Shown: positions 6,315 through 15,873, counted from the stretch's first letter. The stretch: DNA of 33,598 bases from Levilactobacillus brevis (GCA_003666485.1 CP032932.1:2554-36151), one strand, 5' to 3'. A program made the numbers and translations. The notes: generated from the sequence alone by a model not told the origin.

Positions 6315-6524
6315 CTAATGATCTACGGACTTTACCTTTAAAAATTCAGAAAATTGCTTAGCTAAAAGCTTAATCTGATCGTTAGACAAATTAGCATAAT
6401 CTAAATTGGCTTGACTGATGATCTGTTTACCTAGCCGTTGTTCAATCTTATTTTTTTCGTCCTTAATTTTTTGATTAAGGGCTTTTAATTTAGCTTCTTG
6501 TTTTTCTAAGTTACTTTGAGACAT
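6315..6524 (-). CDS. Small coiled-coil protein, possible mobilisation accessory protein
   Basis: 69 residues from an ATG with a GGAGGG site; an upstream in-frame ATG at 6563 lacks one. The N-terminal half is a charged coiled coil (LEKQEAKLKALNQKIKDEKNKIEQRLG), and the end (LSNDQIKLLAKQFSEFL) resembles that of the gene at 6014-6292. It lies about 150 bases from the predicted nick site and reads away from the relaxase. A role in assembling the relaxosome or in repressing transfer genes is plausible but not shown. Confidence 0.6.
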   Translation of the reverse strand: MSQSNLEKQEAKLKALNQKIKDEKNKIEQRLGKQIISQANLDYANLSNDQIKLLAKQFSEFLKVKSVDH

Positions 6525-6659
6525 AATGATCCCTCCAACCATATTAGAAATTATCATCGACACTATATCATAAGGGAAACGTTAAGTCAAAGTATAAAAG
6601 TTGAAATAGCGAAGCGGAAGGCATACACTAAGTTAAAGTTAAGAGAATCAGAAGACCGA

Positions 6660-6720
6660 GTGAAACGAGGTCAATGCGCACTTACACTCCAACTAAATTG
6701 GAGTTGTGCTAAAACACTTA
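6660..6720 (-). other. Origin of transfer (oriT), IncQ/R1162-type nick region
   Basis: On the minus strand, an inverted repeat (ACTCCAA at 6704-6698, TTGGAGT at 6692-6686) is followed after one base by TAAGTGCG-C. This is the arrangement and core of R1162/IncQ and related Gram-positive oriTs, whose nick falls after TAAGTGCG. The nick would therefore lie between 6677 and 6676. The strand's 5' end would then lead toward lower coordinates, so the tra block enters the recipient last. The relaxase next door is of the matching MOBQ family. Confidence 0.8.
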
Positions 6721-6793
6721 AACCTGTATCAGAAGTCGCCTATGGCGACAACAAAAACCAAAAACAAAACCCTAAAAGAAAGGAGACAACAGC

Positions 6794-8851
6794 ATGGCAA
6801 TTTTTCATATGAGTTTTCAAAATATAAGCGCAGGAAAAATGCGTAGTGCGGTTGCTAGTGCGAGTTATCGCAGTGGCGATAAGTTGTTTTCTGATAAAGA
6901 GGGTAAGACCTATTCTTATGCAAGAGATGTTAAACCAGAAGCATTTATTTTAACACCAAAAAATGCCCCTGATTGGGCAAAAGATAGGCAAAAATTATGG
7001 AATGAAGTTGAGAAGGAAGACCGTAAAGCTAATTCACGTTATGCAAAGGAATTTAATGTTGCTTTACCGATTGAATTATCAGAACAAGATCAGAAAGAAT
7101 TACTGACAAAATATGTGCAAGAAAATTTTGTCGATCAAGGTATGGTAGCTGACGTAGCAATTCATCGCGATCACCCAGACAATCCGCATGCACATGTGAT
7201 GTTAACCAATCGCCCATTTAATCCTGACGGAACATGGGGAATTAAAAGTAGAAAAGAATATATATTAGATGAAAAAGGGAACAAAACATATACAAAGAGT
7301 GGGTATGCAAGAAATAGAAAAATATGGCTAACTGATTGGGATAAAAAAGAAAAAATAACTGAATGGCGTCACAATTGGGCTACCGCTGTTAATCAAGTTT
7401 TAGAAGCTAAAAATTTACCAGACCGTATTAGTGAAAAATCATATGAAGAACAAGGAATTGATGAGGTGTCAACACAACACGAGGGTATCAATTCACAGAA
7501 AGAAAAACGCCAAGAATTTAATCAAAATGTTAAGCAACAACGACAAGCAAAAGCAGAAGCAAAAAATGCTAATGAAAAAATCCATAATGAACGCCGTATG
7601 CAAACCTTACAGCGCCATTATTCATTTGATGAAAAACGACTGGTTGCACAGTTAAGTAATCGACTAAAAACATTTGTTAGCTTAGAGAACCTAGATGAGA
7701 AGCAACGTATGCTATTTAATTGGAAAAATAGTGCCATGATTAAGCAAGCAGTAGGGGAAGATGTGACTAAACAATTAGTTACAATTACACAACAAGAAAA
7801 GTCACTATCAGAAGCCAATCAATTATTGGATAAAGTCGTTAATCGAACCGTTTCAAAACTTTATCCTGACGTTGATTTTGAGCAAATAACAATGGCAGAA
7901 AAACGGGAGTTAGTTAAGGAGACGGACAGCGAACAAAGGGTATTTACAGGAGATGAACTAAAAGACCGTTTAGCCATGATAAGAACAAACATTATCAATC
8001 AACAGGTTCTGACGTTTACAAAGCGCCCATTTGCTAGTTGGTTAATGCTTGAAAAACAAGAACAGCGAGCTAAGGAAACTATTAGTGATATTTTGGCTAA
8101 TAAAGGTTACCAACTAGCAGATATTAAGCGTACAAAGGGTACATTGTTAAGTGACTTTGATGAGAAACAACAAGCTGTTTTAAAGAAGAATATCAAAGAA
8201 CTTTCAGCAATAAATGAGACTAAACAAGTGGTTGATACGCAATATAACAACGTATTAAGTAAGACTTTCCCTGATATGAGCCTTGATCAAGTCAAAATGA
8301 CTGAAAAAGAACGCCTATATACAGCAGTTGTTTATTATAATCCTGAACTTAAATCACTAGAAAAGCGTGATTTAGACCAGTTGAGAAATAATCCGCCTGT
8401 TCAATTCACGACCCAGGAACATGCCCAGGGACTTGCTTATCTAAGCGGACAGGTTAAATCTGATGAGATTCAAAACGCTAATTTGTTACGTGTATTGAAG
8501 AATAGGGGGACACAACAACTATTTATTGGCGAAGCAGGACAAGATAAAACGATTTCTGCTAAGCAACTTGAACAGGCTAAGCAGACAGTAAAGCAACATA
8601 ATCAAAAGAATGATGATTTCCGAAAAGAGAATATGCCTGATTATCGAGCCGTTAATTATAACGAAAATACCCAAGCAAACTATATGAACAAATTATTGTC
8701 AGATACCTTAATGAGCTTACTTTACGAGAATGGACAAGACCACGAACTTAACAGACAAAAGAAAGCACAAAAAGAATTAGAATACGAACTGGATAAAAAG
8801 AAGCGTCAACATCAGAAGCACAGTCGCCACAGTGGTACAATCCATAGATAG
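6794..8851 (+). CDS. mobA: MobA/MobL-family (MOBQ) conjugative relaxase
   Basis: 685 residues. The relaxase domain fills about the first 230: catalytic Tyr25 in SASYRSG, at the same position as in R1162 MobA, and the metal-binding HUH motif [15 protein letters not shown] (His124, His132, His134). The rest (about 230-685) is long, charged and helical, without a visible helicase or primase motif. The enzyme cuts the oriT strand and stays joined to its 5' end for export by the T4SS. It starts 117 bases from the predicted nick, with an AGAAAGGAG ribosome site, and is the first gene of the transfer block. Length is usual for Gram-positive plasmid relaxases of this type. Confidence 0.93.
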   Translation: MAIFHMSFQNISAGKMRSAVASASYRSGDKLFSDKEGKTYSYARDVKPEAFILTPKNAPDWAKDRQKLWNEVEKEDRKANSRYAKEFNVALPIELSEQDQKELLTKYVQENFVDQGMVADVAIHRDHPDNPHAHVMLTNRPFNPDGTWGIKSRKEYILDEKGNKTYTKSGYARNRKIWLTDWDKKEKITEWRHNWATAVNQVLEAKNLPDRISEKSYEEQGIDEVSTQHEGINSQKEKRQEFNQNVKQQRQAKAEAKNANEKIHNERRMQTLQRHYSFDEKRLVAQLSNRLKTFVSLENLDEKQRMLFNWKNSAMIKQAVGEDVTKQLVTITQQEKSLSEANQLLDKVVNRTVSKLYPDVDFEQITMAEKRELVKETDSEQRVFTGDELKDRLAMIRTNIINQQVLTFTKRPFASWLMLEKQEQRAKETISDILANKGYQLADIKRTKGTLLSDFDEKQQAVLKKNIKELSAINETKQVVDTQYNNVLSKTFPDMSLDQVKMTEKERLYTAVVYYNPELKSLEKRDLDQLRNNPPVQFTTQEHAQGLAYLSGQVKSDEIQNANLLRVLKNRGTQQLFIGEAGQDKTISAKQLEQAKQTVKQHNQKNDDFRKENMPDYRAVNYNENTQANYMNKLLSDTLMSLLYENGQDHELNRQKKAQKELEYELDKKKRQHQKHSRHSGTIHR

Positions 8852-8893
8852 GCTAGGTGTAAGATAGCTGTAATGAAAAAGAAAAAATAAATG

Positions 8894-8923
8894 GTGACAA
8901 CGTAACCATTTTTGTGATATAAT
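8894..8923 (+). promoter_or_regulatory. Promoter of the tra operon with overlapping hairpin/operator
   Basis: GTGACA, 18-base spacer and TATAAT (8918-8923), with TGTGA just before the -10. The -35 is embedded in an inverted repeat (AAATGGT / ACCATTT, about 8889-8911) that could be an operator or the tail terminator of the relaxase transcript. Confidence 0.55.
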
Positions 8924-8957
8924 TTATTCATACAAATAAAGAAAGGGGGGATAGCAT

Positions 8958-9251
8958 TTGAAAAACAGCAACGAGTGGCACACATTAGCGGAGGCTAGCC
9001 GAATTTTAGGAAAAAATGACCGCTATGTGAGTAATTGGATAAAGCGTCATGATGATTTCCCCAAGCCAATGCTAATGGATATTTCAGGTAAGAAAATCAT
9101 TCATGATAAAGGTATTCAATGGATTTCTGAACACACAAAAAAAGAGGGCGTCCTCAAAAGCAAGGTTAGTGCTATTGAGGATAAATTCCTAAAAATGACC
9201 GTTTTAGGAAAACACCCTAACATACCATTTTACATGAGTATGAGTGGATAG
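8958..9251 (+). CDS. Helix-turn-helix DNA-binding protein
   Basis: 97 residues from a TTG start with a strong GAAAGGGGGG site 7 bases upstream. The N-terminal half (EWHTLAEASRILGKNDRYVSNWIKR) is a MerR/excisionase-like helix-turn-helix followed by a small wing-like segment (MDISGKKIIHDKGIQWIS). It is the first gene behind the promoter at 8894-8923, which contains an inverted repeat, so it is a candidate regulator of the transfer operon. Target and sign of control are unknown. Confidence 0.7.
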   Translation: MKNSNEWHTLAEASRILGKNDRYVSNWIKRHDDFPKPMLMDISGKKIIHDKGIQWISEHTKKEGVLKSKVSAIEDKFLKMTVLGKHPNIPFYMSMSG

Positions 9252-9290
9252 GCTAGATATACTTAATAACCATTTAAAGGGGGTGGCGCA

Positions 9291-9905
9291 ATGAAGATAG
9301 AGAACTGGCAAGATGTGGACGAACATTTGGTAGTTGATAATGACAAAGCAATTATTGTCAAGGATTCAAAACTACTGGATAATCCCGAAGCGTTAAAAAC
9401 CGAAATGCAAAGAAGCGGTAAGCCAGTCAGAGAAGTTAGAAGTAAGTTAGTTCAGAAGTCAGTCAAAAGTAGGGTCAAAACCGATCCACTAAAAATCAGT
9501 GGTTGGTTTGACCGTAAACATGAGAGTGACAATGCTCAAAAAGCCGAAAAGTTGGTAAGTAATAAGCCAACTCATCAATATAAGCAAATCAAAAATGAAA
9601 TGACCTTTTTTGGTGAGAGCTTCTTGGAAGGCTTCTTAGGCTTCTATGGCTTAGAAGTTGATAACGCCTTAGGACGTTACGAACATAATTTGCATGTCTT
9701 AGAGACACAAGAGTTAGGCCAGTCAGAAAAAGAGTATTACTTAGCCACGAGTGAAAACGGCCGCGTCAAATTAGCCACCGATCCATTACCAAGCCAGCAA
9801 ATTGCCGAGGAACAAATGAACAAGTTCTATCAGCGTGAGCCAGAAGAAACGCAGGCAGAACAAATTCAATTACGAACATCAGAAGACGATAGAAAGGAGG
9901 GATAA
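9291..9905 (+). CDS. Hypothetical protein of the transfer operon
   Basis: 204 residues, soluble, charged, with no signal peptide or membrane helix. The first 100 residues are basic; a more hydrophobic patch (FFGESFLEGFLGFYGLEVDNALGRYEHNL) lies near 105-135, and the tail is Gln/Glu-rich. I do not recognise a domain. It starts with an AAAGGGGGTGG site, and its stop codon lies one base before the start of the pilin-like gene; the ribosome site of that gene (AAAGGAGGG) is inside this one. Position suggests a T4SS or relaxosome accessory role. Confidence 0.65.
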   Translation: MKIENWQDVDEHLVVDNDKAIIVKDSKLLDNPEALKTEMQRSGKPVREVRSKLVQKSVKSRVKTDPLKISGWFDRKHESDNAQKAEKLVSNKPTHQYKQIKNEMTFFGESFLEGFLGFYGLEVDNALGRYEHNLHVLETQELGQSEKEYYLATSENGRVKLATDPLPSQQIAEEQMNKFYQREPEETQAEQIQLRTSEDDRKEG

Positions 9906-9906
9906 C

Positions 9907-10242
9907 ATGAAGTTCAGCAAAATGAAAGCGCTAACAACAGCTGGAGCTACTGCGATCTATTTGGGTTTGATGAACGCCCAGGTTGTTTTGGCGGCGGACG
10001 GTGGCGAAGTTAAAAGCAAGCTAACCAGCGCTGGTAAGACGATTCAAGGTATTTTAACTGGGTTGGTCGTTTTAGTTGGGATTTGTGTGGCGTTATTTAT
10101 TATTATCAAAAGAATGCCTGACGCAGACGATCCGCGGGAAAAGTCCGAAGTTTACCACGCGGTTGGTCGAGTAGCTGGCTTAGTTGCCTTGGCGGCGGCC
10201 ATTATCTGGATCTTACCTTGGGTTTACAGTCTATTTACCTAA
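9907..10242 (+). CDS. VirB2-like/CagC-type pilin-like T4SS protein
   Basis: 111 residues from an ATG behind AAAGGAGGG. An N-terminal signal sequence (MKFSKMKALTTAGATAIYLGLMNAQVVLAAD, likely cleaved after the VLA) is followed by two hydrophobic helices (TIQGILTGLVVLVGICVALFIII and AGLVALAAAIIWILPWVYSLF) separated by a short polar loop. This is the layout of VirB2 pilins and CagC-family T4SS proteins. It probably forms part of the transfer channel or a surface appendage. Downstream are the VirB3- and VirB4-like genes in the usual order. Confidence 0.8.
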   Translation: MKFSKMKALTTAGATAIYLGLMNAQVVLAADGGEVKSKLTSAGKTIQGILTGLVVLVGICVALFIIIKRMPDADDPREKSEVYHAVGRVAGLVALAAAIIWILPWVYSLFT

Positions 10243-10262
10243 TTTAAAAAGGAGCCTGCCAA

Positions 10263-10625
10263 ATGAAGAAAGGAAAAGAATTTATCTTCCCAGAGAACGT
10301 AGATAAAGATTACGGGATCTGGAAAGACTACACCTTGAAGGATTTTGGCTATGCGGCGCTGGCAGGACTAGTGGGTTTAATTTTTATTGCGATCCCACCC
10401 TATGGTCTGATTTTAGTCCTGATAAAAATAGTGATTGTTGTCTTAGCCATGACGATTGTCATGGCTATTTTAACAATTCGGCCAGTTGCGGCGCGGAAGA
10501 ATATTAAAGTGCGGGATAACTTTAACTTGAAACGCCGCTATGCCAATAGCCAAAAGTTGTTTTATTTAAAACCGAAGAAGCGAGGTGAACTAAATGCGTT
10601 TGAAGAAGAGCAAAACCGCCAATAA
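10263..10625 (+). CDS. VirB3-like T4SS membrane protein (TrsC-like)
   Basis: 120 residues. An N-terminal soluble stretch (FIFPENVDKDYGIWKDYTLKDFGY) is followed by two closely spaced membrane helices (about 30-75) and a basic cytoplasmic tail (NLKRRYANSQKLFYLKPKKR). This matches small VirB3/TrsC-like inner-membrane components that partner VirB4. It has an AAAAAGGAG site and overlaps the next gene by 32 bases. Confidence 0.75.
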   Translation: MKKGKEFIFPENVDKDYGIWKDYTLKDFGYAALAGLVGLIFIAIPPYGLILVLIKIVIVVLAMTIVMAILTIRPVAARKNIKVRDNFNLKRRYANSQKLFYLKPKKRGELNAFEEEQNRQ

Positions 10626-11253
10626 ATCAGCGAAACTAGATTGGGATTACCAACCACCGAAGATCAACGGCGGTAAACAAACCATTGATGATATGAGCTT
10701 GGTCGTAGGTATGTACGGTAATTATGAAGTTACCAAAACTGGTAATCTGGTCGGTATTTTGGAAGTTAGTGGGATCAATCTTGATCTACTTAATGAAACC
10801 GAACAACAGGACGTTTTTGAGGACTATGGCGCCTTTCTCATGAGTACGTTAGGTGAAGGGGTTGATGACACCTTACAGTTCTTAGAGCCGACAATTCCCG
10901 TCAATATGACAGCTTATCTCAATGGTCTCAAACGGCGGTATCTCGCTTTACAAAAAGATCACCCCGAGCAACAGTTCAAAATCCAGCTCATAGCCAGTTA
11001 TTTGGATCACTTTACTAAAGTCCAAGAATCCAAAAACATGACAACTAAGCAACATCTGCTAATCGTTAAGGTGCCAATTAAAGACAAAAGTGTTAAGAGC
11101 TTAAACCTAGCGGTCACTCATATAGACGAAAAGATCGAACAGGTTAAACGGGATATTGAAAATGCGTTAACGGATTTTGATGTGACGGCCAAAGTTTTGA
11201 CTAGTCAAGAAGTCCAGGAGATCTTAAAGAACTTAATCAATTTCAATGGATAG
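10594..11253 (+). CDS. trsD: TrsD-like conjugation protein
   Basis: 219 residues, soluble, no signal or membrane helix. The order TrsC-TrsD-TrsE, the size and motifs such as DMSLVVGMYGNYEVTKTGNLVGILEVSGINLDLL fit TrsD/TraD proteins of Gram-positive plasmids (pGO1/pSK41 type), which resemble the N-terminal non-ATPase part of VirB4. It overlaps the VirB3-like gene and lies 11 bases before the VirB4 gene. Probably a partner or split-off part of VirB4 at the membrane. Confidence 0.75.
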   Translation: MRLKKSKTANKSAKLDWDYQPPKINGGKQTIDDMSLVVGMYGNYEVTKTGNLVGILEVSGINLDLLNETEQQDVFEDYGAFLMSTLGEGVDDTLQFLEPTIPVNMTAYLNGLKRRYLALQKDHPEQQFKIQLIASYLDHFTKVQESKNMTTKQHLLIVKVPIKDKSVKSLNLAVTHIDEKIEQVKRDIENALTDFDVTAKVLTSQEVQEILKNLINFNG

Positions 11254-11264
11254 GGGGAAACAAA

Positions 11265-13280
11265 ATGAATTTTGGTGATAAGGTCATTGATTTGTTCATG
11301 CCAACCAAGAAAGAAAGTCAGCAAAATAGTGAACCAGCGGTTAATGAACAAAAACCGGAGGTTGAAGACTTTACCAAGCTGATTGATCGCGATAGCTTGC
11401 ATTCACTATTCCCGTTTAGCTGGGAACAGTACCCCACCTACGTCCAGTCGGGTGAGAATTTTATTCGGGTGTTAGCGATCGCTGACTATCCTAAGCGGGT
11501 GTATGGCAATTGGTTATCAGAATTGAAGCGCAAAAAAGGCGTTATCGATATTGTGCAGTATATCGAGAGCGCCAGTAACAATTCAATGATTACCTATTAC
11601 AAGAAGACGATTCAAAATAAGGAAGCACAGAAGTTAAATACGTTCGACCCGTATAAAAAGAAGATTCTGCAAAATTATATTGATTCAGCCAACATGCAAC
11701 TAGATAAATACCTCGATAATTCTACCACATTTGTGTACCAACATATGCTAATTTATCTGCGGGCCAACAGTTTAGCAGAACTAGATGACTTAACCGAAAA
11801 CGTTAAGAATACGTTGATTAAGTTGCAAATGAAACCTTTAGTACCAGTTAAAGCAACTTTCCAAGCTTTTTGGTCAACAATGCCGATTAATGAAAACTTA
11901 ATGAGTGATTATACGTATAAGGAAAGCAATACCGAGGTTGCTAGCTCAATGTTTCCATTTGACGACGCAGAAATTCTAGACCTGAAACCAAGAAGTGATA
12001 TTGAGGGTGTCAACAAGGACACAAATAGTTTAATTGCAGTTGATATGTTGGATCGTAACAAGACCTTGAACCAGAATATGGTTGTTATTGGTACTTCCGG
12101 TGTGGGTAAAACAACCTACATGATCCAGAAGATTTTAAGATATGCCATTCAAGACTATCAAATTTATATCATTGATCCAGAAAATGAATATACCAAAATT
12201 GTCGAATCCCTAGGTGGGGCAGTCCTGCACCTAACTTCTAATGCTAAGTACAAAATTAATCCAATGCAAATCTTTTCCGAGGAAATTTTGAGTGCTGATG
12301 AAGCCGTGACAAATCTTGATGAATTGGTAAAAGATAAAATTCAACGTCTGAAAGGTTTCTTTGAAGTCCTTAAAACCGGGATTACCCAAGTTGAGCTGGC
12401 AATCCTTGATGATGTCGTTAAACAAGCTTACGTCAACAGTGGCATTTTAAAATATAGCCGCTTAAAAGAAATTAAAGACGATCAGTGGCCGACCTTATCC
12501 AATGTGTATGACGAATTGGAAAAACTGGCTGATAAGGACGCCGACAAATTCAATCGGGTTAAAGACTTCTACTACATCTTAGGTAGTTATACCCATGGTT
12601 CTAACAGCCTATTTGACGGGCACACCAACGTCAACCTAAAGGGAAAGATCATTTCTTTTGATCTAAAACCCCTACAAAGTGAACAGGAAGTCCAATCAGC
12701 GGCTTATCTGAATACCTTCCAGTATTTGTGGGACGAAATCACCAAAGATCGGCATAGCCGCAAAAAGTTATTTGTTGATGAATTTCACTTTTTGACCTTG
12801 CACAAAGCGGCCGCCACCTTTTTCCACCAAGCATACAAGCGGTTTAGAAAGTACAATGCCGGAGCGATTGCCGGAACACAGCAAATTCAAGATGTGATCG
12901 AAGGCACGACAGATACCGGGCAGAACATTGGTGAAGCCATTATTGGGAACTCCTATACTAAAGTATTCTTTGGTCTTGACGGAAAAGGCGTTGATGATGT
13001 GATTACTAAGTTGAGAATGACGTTCTCGGATAAAGAAAAGAAGCTACTAGAACGTCGTAGACAAGGCGAAGCCCTGATGATTTATGGTAGCCAACGTGCC
13101 TTTATGAAAGTCGAGTTGACCGAAGAAGAATTGCGGTTAATTGATCCCGAAGCTTACCAAGAAAAATACAACCGTGAGACAGCCGAACAACCGGTTTATC
13201 AAAAGCGCGTGGTCTTAACACCTAGTGAGATTGACGCCTTGACCACCACCGAAGAGGAAGGAGGGACTTTAAATGAGTAA
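11265..13280 (+). CDS. trsE: VirB4-type T4SS ATPase (TrsE/TraE)
   Basis: 671 residues. Walker A is GTSGVGKTT near residue 276-284 and Walker B is KKLFVDEFHFL near 500-508, with a downstream AGAIAGTQQIQDV segment typical of VirB4. The N-terminal ~250 residues form the CagE/TrbE-like domain. VirB4 ATPases power assembly of the channel and work with VirD4 in DNA export. The start has an AGGGGG site. It overlaps trsF by 8 bases, so translation is probably coupled. Intact and of usual length. Confidence 0.93.
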   Translation: MNFGDKVIDLFMPTKKESQQNSEPAVNEQKPEVEDFTKLIDRDSLHSLFPFSWEQYPTYVQSGENFIRVLAIADYPKRVYGNWLSELKRKKGVIDIVQYIESASNNSMITYYKKTIQNKEAQKLNTFDPYKKKILQNYIDSANMQLDKYLDNSTTFVYQHMLIYLRANSLAELDDLTENVKNTLIKLQMKPLVPVKATFQAFWSTMPINENLMSDYTYKESNTEVASSMFPFDDAEILDLKPRSDIEGVNKDTNSLIAVDMLDRNKTLNQNMVVIGTSGVGKTTYMIQKILRYAIQDYQIYIIDPENEYTKIVESLGGAVLHLTSNAKYKINPMQIFSEEILSADEAVTNLDELVKDKIQRLKGFFEVLKTGITQVELAILDDVVKQAYVNSGILKYSRLKEIKDDQWPTLSNVYDELEKLADKDADKFNRVKDFYYILGSYTHGSNSLFDGHTNVNLKGKIISFDLKPLQSEQEVQSAAYLNTFQYLWDEITKDRHSRKKLFVDEFHFLTLHKAAATFFHQAYKRFRKYNAGAIAGTQQIQDVIEGTTDTGQNIGEAIIGNSYTKVFFGLDGKGVDDVITKLRMTFSDKEKKLLERRRQGEALMIYGSQRAFMKVELTEEELRLIDPEAYQEKYNRETAEQPVYQKRVVLTPSEIDALTTTEEEGGTLNE

Positions 13281-14688
13281 ACCAAACCAGTTATTGAATA
13301 TCGAGGTTGGCACCTTCAAGCGACAAGGGAACCAGTTAATCCTCGAACTCAATCACAATCAGTTTCGATATGACCAGTTGAGTGAGCTAAACGAATTAAA
13401 ACAAACTGATTCCAAGTTCTTGCAGTTAGTCAACGTGGTTGAGCAAGGCCAGAAGGTCGTTTTAACTTATACCTTGCCGGATAAGGTCAGATCATTAAAG
13501 GAATTACCGCAGGAAAATAAGGCGATCCGGTCAGCGATTGCCAAGGAAATTATGGCGCAAAAGGTGGTTGCTGATAGCCAGTATCATATTGCCTTAAACC
13601 CAGCTAATCTGTGGTATTACCCCATGCAACATGTTTGGTACGCTTACCGGGCCAATGAACTTATGCCTTATGATGACAAACATAGCAATTTAGCTAAATA
13701 CAAAGCGCTGATTCTATTTTGTTTGACGGGGACACCCTATGAACGGCTACTAAGCAATCCTAAAGAAGCCCTAGCTAAACACCCGGACGACTATTTACAA
13801 CAAGTAGCTAAAGCTACGTCGTTAAATGAGTTAACGGAAGTGGTTAACGGCATTGAGGACTTTGTGAGCTATCACGAATGGCAGGAAGTTGAAACGGCCC
13901 AGCAGAAAACCAAACAACGTTTATGGTTGAGCGTGGCCGGAGTGGCGATTGTGGCCGTTTTGGCCGTCGGCTTAGTCCATAAAAGTGACGAAAGAAAGTA
14001 TCAAAGCTTAGCTAACCAGAACCAAGCCCAGGTCACGCGGTTAAAATACAGTAACCAAATTCAAATGGCCTTAAACAATCATCAATGGTCAAAAGCCAAG
14101 AAAGCTATGCAAAAAGCCAATTATAGTGAGACCCGTCAGGCTCAAACATTCTTGAAATACAAACAATACCAGCAAGCCTTGAATGTTGACCCAAGTCAGT
14201 TGAACAAAATTATAAACACTGCTTACGACAACAAAGATAGCAGTCAAGTGGCCGATTGGCAGTTACCAACTAAGGCGACGAGTAAGCAAAAAGATCAATT
14301 GAAACTCGAAAAAGCGATTGTTAATTATGATACCAATACGCTTAATAACCAATTATCCTTTACGACGAACGCTGATGTTTTATTGAGAATGGGACAAGCA
14401 TTCCTAGCCCATAACGATACGCAAGACGCCCAGACCGTCCAAACCAAATTAGCCGGTGTGAATAGTCCTAAAGCTAAGTATTTGAAAGCCCTGTTAAGTC
14501 TCAATGCCGCTAAGAAAGAAGTTAGCGACGCCCAAAAGAAGTTAGATGACGCCAACAAGATTGATGGCAAAGATAAGGACAAAGACAAGAAGGTGGATTC
14601 GGCTAAGTCGGACTTAAAGAACGCGCAGAGTGACCAATCAGCAGCGCAAGATAAAGTTGATAAGGCAAAGCAAAAAGTAGGTGCTTAA
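13273..14688 (+). CDS. trsF: TrsF-like membrane protein with EssB/YukC-like architecture
   Basis: 471 residues. A soluble N-terminal domain (1-210) has the pattern ALNPANLWYYPMQHVWYAYR ... AKYKALILFCL, like the pseudokinase-type domain of the type VII secretion protein EssB/YukC. A single membrane helix (about 216-236, WLSVAGVAIVAVLAVGLV) follows, then an outside helical domain of repeated short helices and a Lys/Asp-rich coiled-coil tail (about 410-471). In T4SS operons this position belongs to TrsF/TraF, a channel scaffold. The EssB likeness is my reading of fold-level motifs, not a search result. Confidence 0.75.
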   Translation: MSKPNQLLNIEVGTFKRQGNQLILELNHNQFRYDQLSELNELKQTDSKFLQLVNVVEQGQKVVLTYTLPDKVRSLKELPQENKAIRSAIAKEIMAQKVVADSQYHIALNPANLWYYPMQHVWYAYRANELMPYDDKHSNLAKYKALILFCLTGTPYERLLSNPKEALAKHPDDYLQQVAKATSLNELTEVVNGIEDFVSYHEWQEVETAQQKTKQRLWLSVAGVAIVAVLAVGLVHKSDERKYQSLANQNQAQVTRLKYSNQIQMALNNHQWSKAKKAMQKANYSETRQAQTFLKYKQYQQALNVDPSQLNKIINTAYDNKDSSQVADWQLPTKATSKQKDQLKLEKAIVNYDTNTLNNQLSFTTNADVLLRMGQAFLAHNDTQDAQTVQTKLAGVNSPKAKYLKALLSLNAAKKEVSDAQKKLDDANKIDGKDKDKDKKVDSAKSDLKNAQSDQSAAQDKVDKAKQKVGA

Positions 14689-14689
14689 C

Positions 14690-15859
14690 ATGGGACTAGC
14701 CTATGAATTTCAAAAGAAAAAAGTCAAATTCATATTATATGGTATCGTAGGCTTTTTCATAGCAATTATATTGATAATTGCAGGATTAACAGGAGATTTA
14801 GAAGAAAATTGTGGAGATGATACCACATCAAGCCAAGTTACCAATGTAGACGATAAAGGTATGGAAGAAAATGCGAAAAACATTGCTAAGCATTGGAAGC
14901 AAAAGTATGGTGCCACCCCACAAGCGGCCGCCGGTATCTTGGGGGTCTTACAACTAGAAAGTCGCCTTGATCCCAAGTCTGTTAATTCCAGTTCCGGGGC
15001 CACGGGCTTAGCCCAGTGGTTAGGTGGTCGAAAAGATAAACTGGAAGATTTAGCCCATAAAGAAAATAAACCAGCGACCAATCTCGGGGTACAGTTGGAT
15101 TATCTCGACCAAGAATTGAACAGTAGTTACTATGCGTCAAACAAGCAGATTTTTAAATATACGGACGTGCATAAAGCGACCAAAGCCTGGTTAATGGATT
15201 ACGAGGGTATGTCTAAAAACCCTGAACAATGGTTTTTGTCAAAGCGTTATGCCTTTGCAGATCACTGGTATTCAGTAGTTGGTACAAAAGATCCAGTTGC
15301 AGGGGATAGCTTAAAAAATGCTAGCCAAGATGAGGAAGCCAACGCTAATCTAGATTGCGCTAGTGATACCGATACAGGCAAGGCAGACGGCAATATAATT
15401 AAAACAGCCAAGAGTATGAAAGGTTATTTCAAGTATGGGCAATCGCACCCTAGCGCTGATTTAGGAACTAACTTAAAAAATCCTAACAAATCAGGAACAA
15501 CTGATTGTTCAGGATTTATCTGGCTTACCTTGAACAAGGCAGGCTACAAAGTTCCCGCAAATATGGGCTGGTTTACTGGAACAATGGCAAGTGACGCTAA
15601 AGGATCACACCAATACTTGAAACAAATTAGTGAAAATGACGCCAAAGCAGGCGATATTGTCATTGTCAATCAGGGTGCGGGTGCAGGAAATAACGGACAC
15701 ACCGCTTTTATTACCGAAAATTGGCATGGTAAAAACACAAAGATTATTGAAGAGGGTGGAGATACCACAGGACATGTAAACGAAAGCACCTTTGGCACCG
15801 CCTTTTATAGCTTACTAAATGGTGGTGATGTAACGTTAGCCCGGCCAATCAAGAAGTAA
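14690..15859 (+). CDS. trsG: Two-domain peptidoglycan hydrolase of the T4SS (TrsG-like, lysozyme + NlpC/P60)
   Basis: 389 residues. An N-terminal membrane anchor (about 13-33) precedes a phage-lysozyme/SLT-like domain with GILGVLQLESRLD (probable catalytic Glu90) and GATGLAQWLGGR, and a C-terminal NlpC/P60-type cysteine peptidase with TDCSGFIW (Cys near 272) and GHTAFI (His near 337). Such enzymes open the cell wall locally for the conjugation channel. The ATG at 14690 is preferred to the GTG at 14681 because of its spacing from the AGGTG motif. The gene starts 1 base after the trsF stop. Confidence 0.9.
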   Translation: MGLAYEFQKKKVKFILYGIVGFFIAIILIIAGLTGDLEENCGDDTTSSQVTNVDDKGMEENAKNIAKHWKQKYGATPQAAAGILGVLQLESRLDPKSVNSSSGATGLAQWLGGRKDKLEDLAHKENKPATNLGVQLDYLDQELNSSYYASNKQIFKYTDVHKATKAWLMDYEGMSKNPEQWFLSKRYAFADHWYSVVGTKDPVAGDSLKNASQDEEANANLDCASDTDTGKADGNIIKTAKSMKGYFKYGQSHPSADLGTNLKNPNKSGTTDCSGFIWLTLNKAGYKVPANMGWFTGTMASDAKGSHQYLKQISENDAKAGDIVIVNQGAGAGNNGHTAFITENWHGKNTKIIEEGGDTTGHVNESTFGTAFYSLLNGGDVTLARPIKK

Positions 15860-15873
15860 GGAGGAACCAACAA

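Noticed and set aside
6516..6812. Plus-strand ORF across the oriT region
   Set aside because: It has no ribosome site, its protein looks random, and the region contains oriT and the relaxase ribosome site.
14325..14588. Minus-strand ORFs inside tra genes (for example here, 14710-15081, 17314-17679, 19194-19637)
   Set aside because: They are shadows of trsF, trsG, trsK and trsL, with no ribosome sites or recognisable domains.
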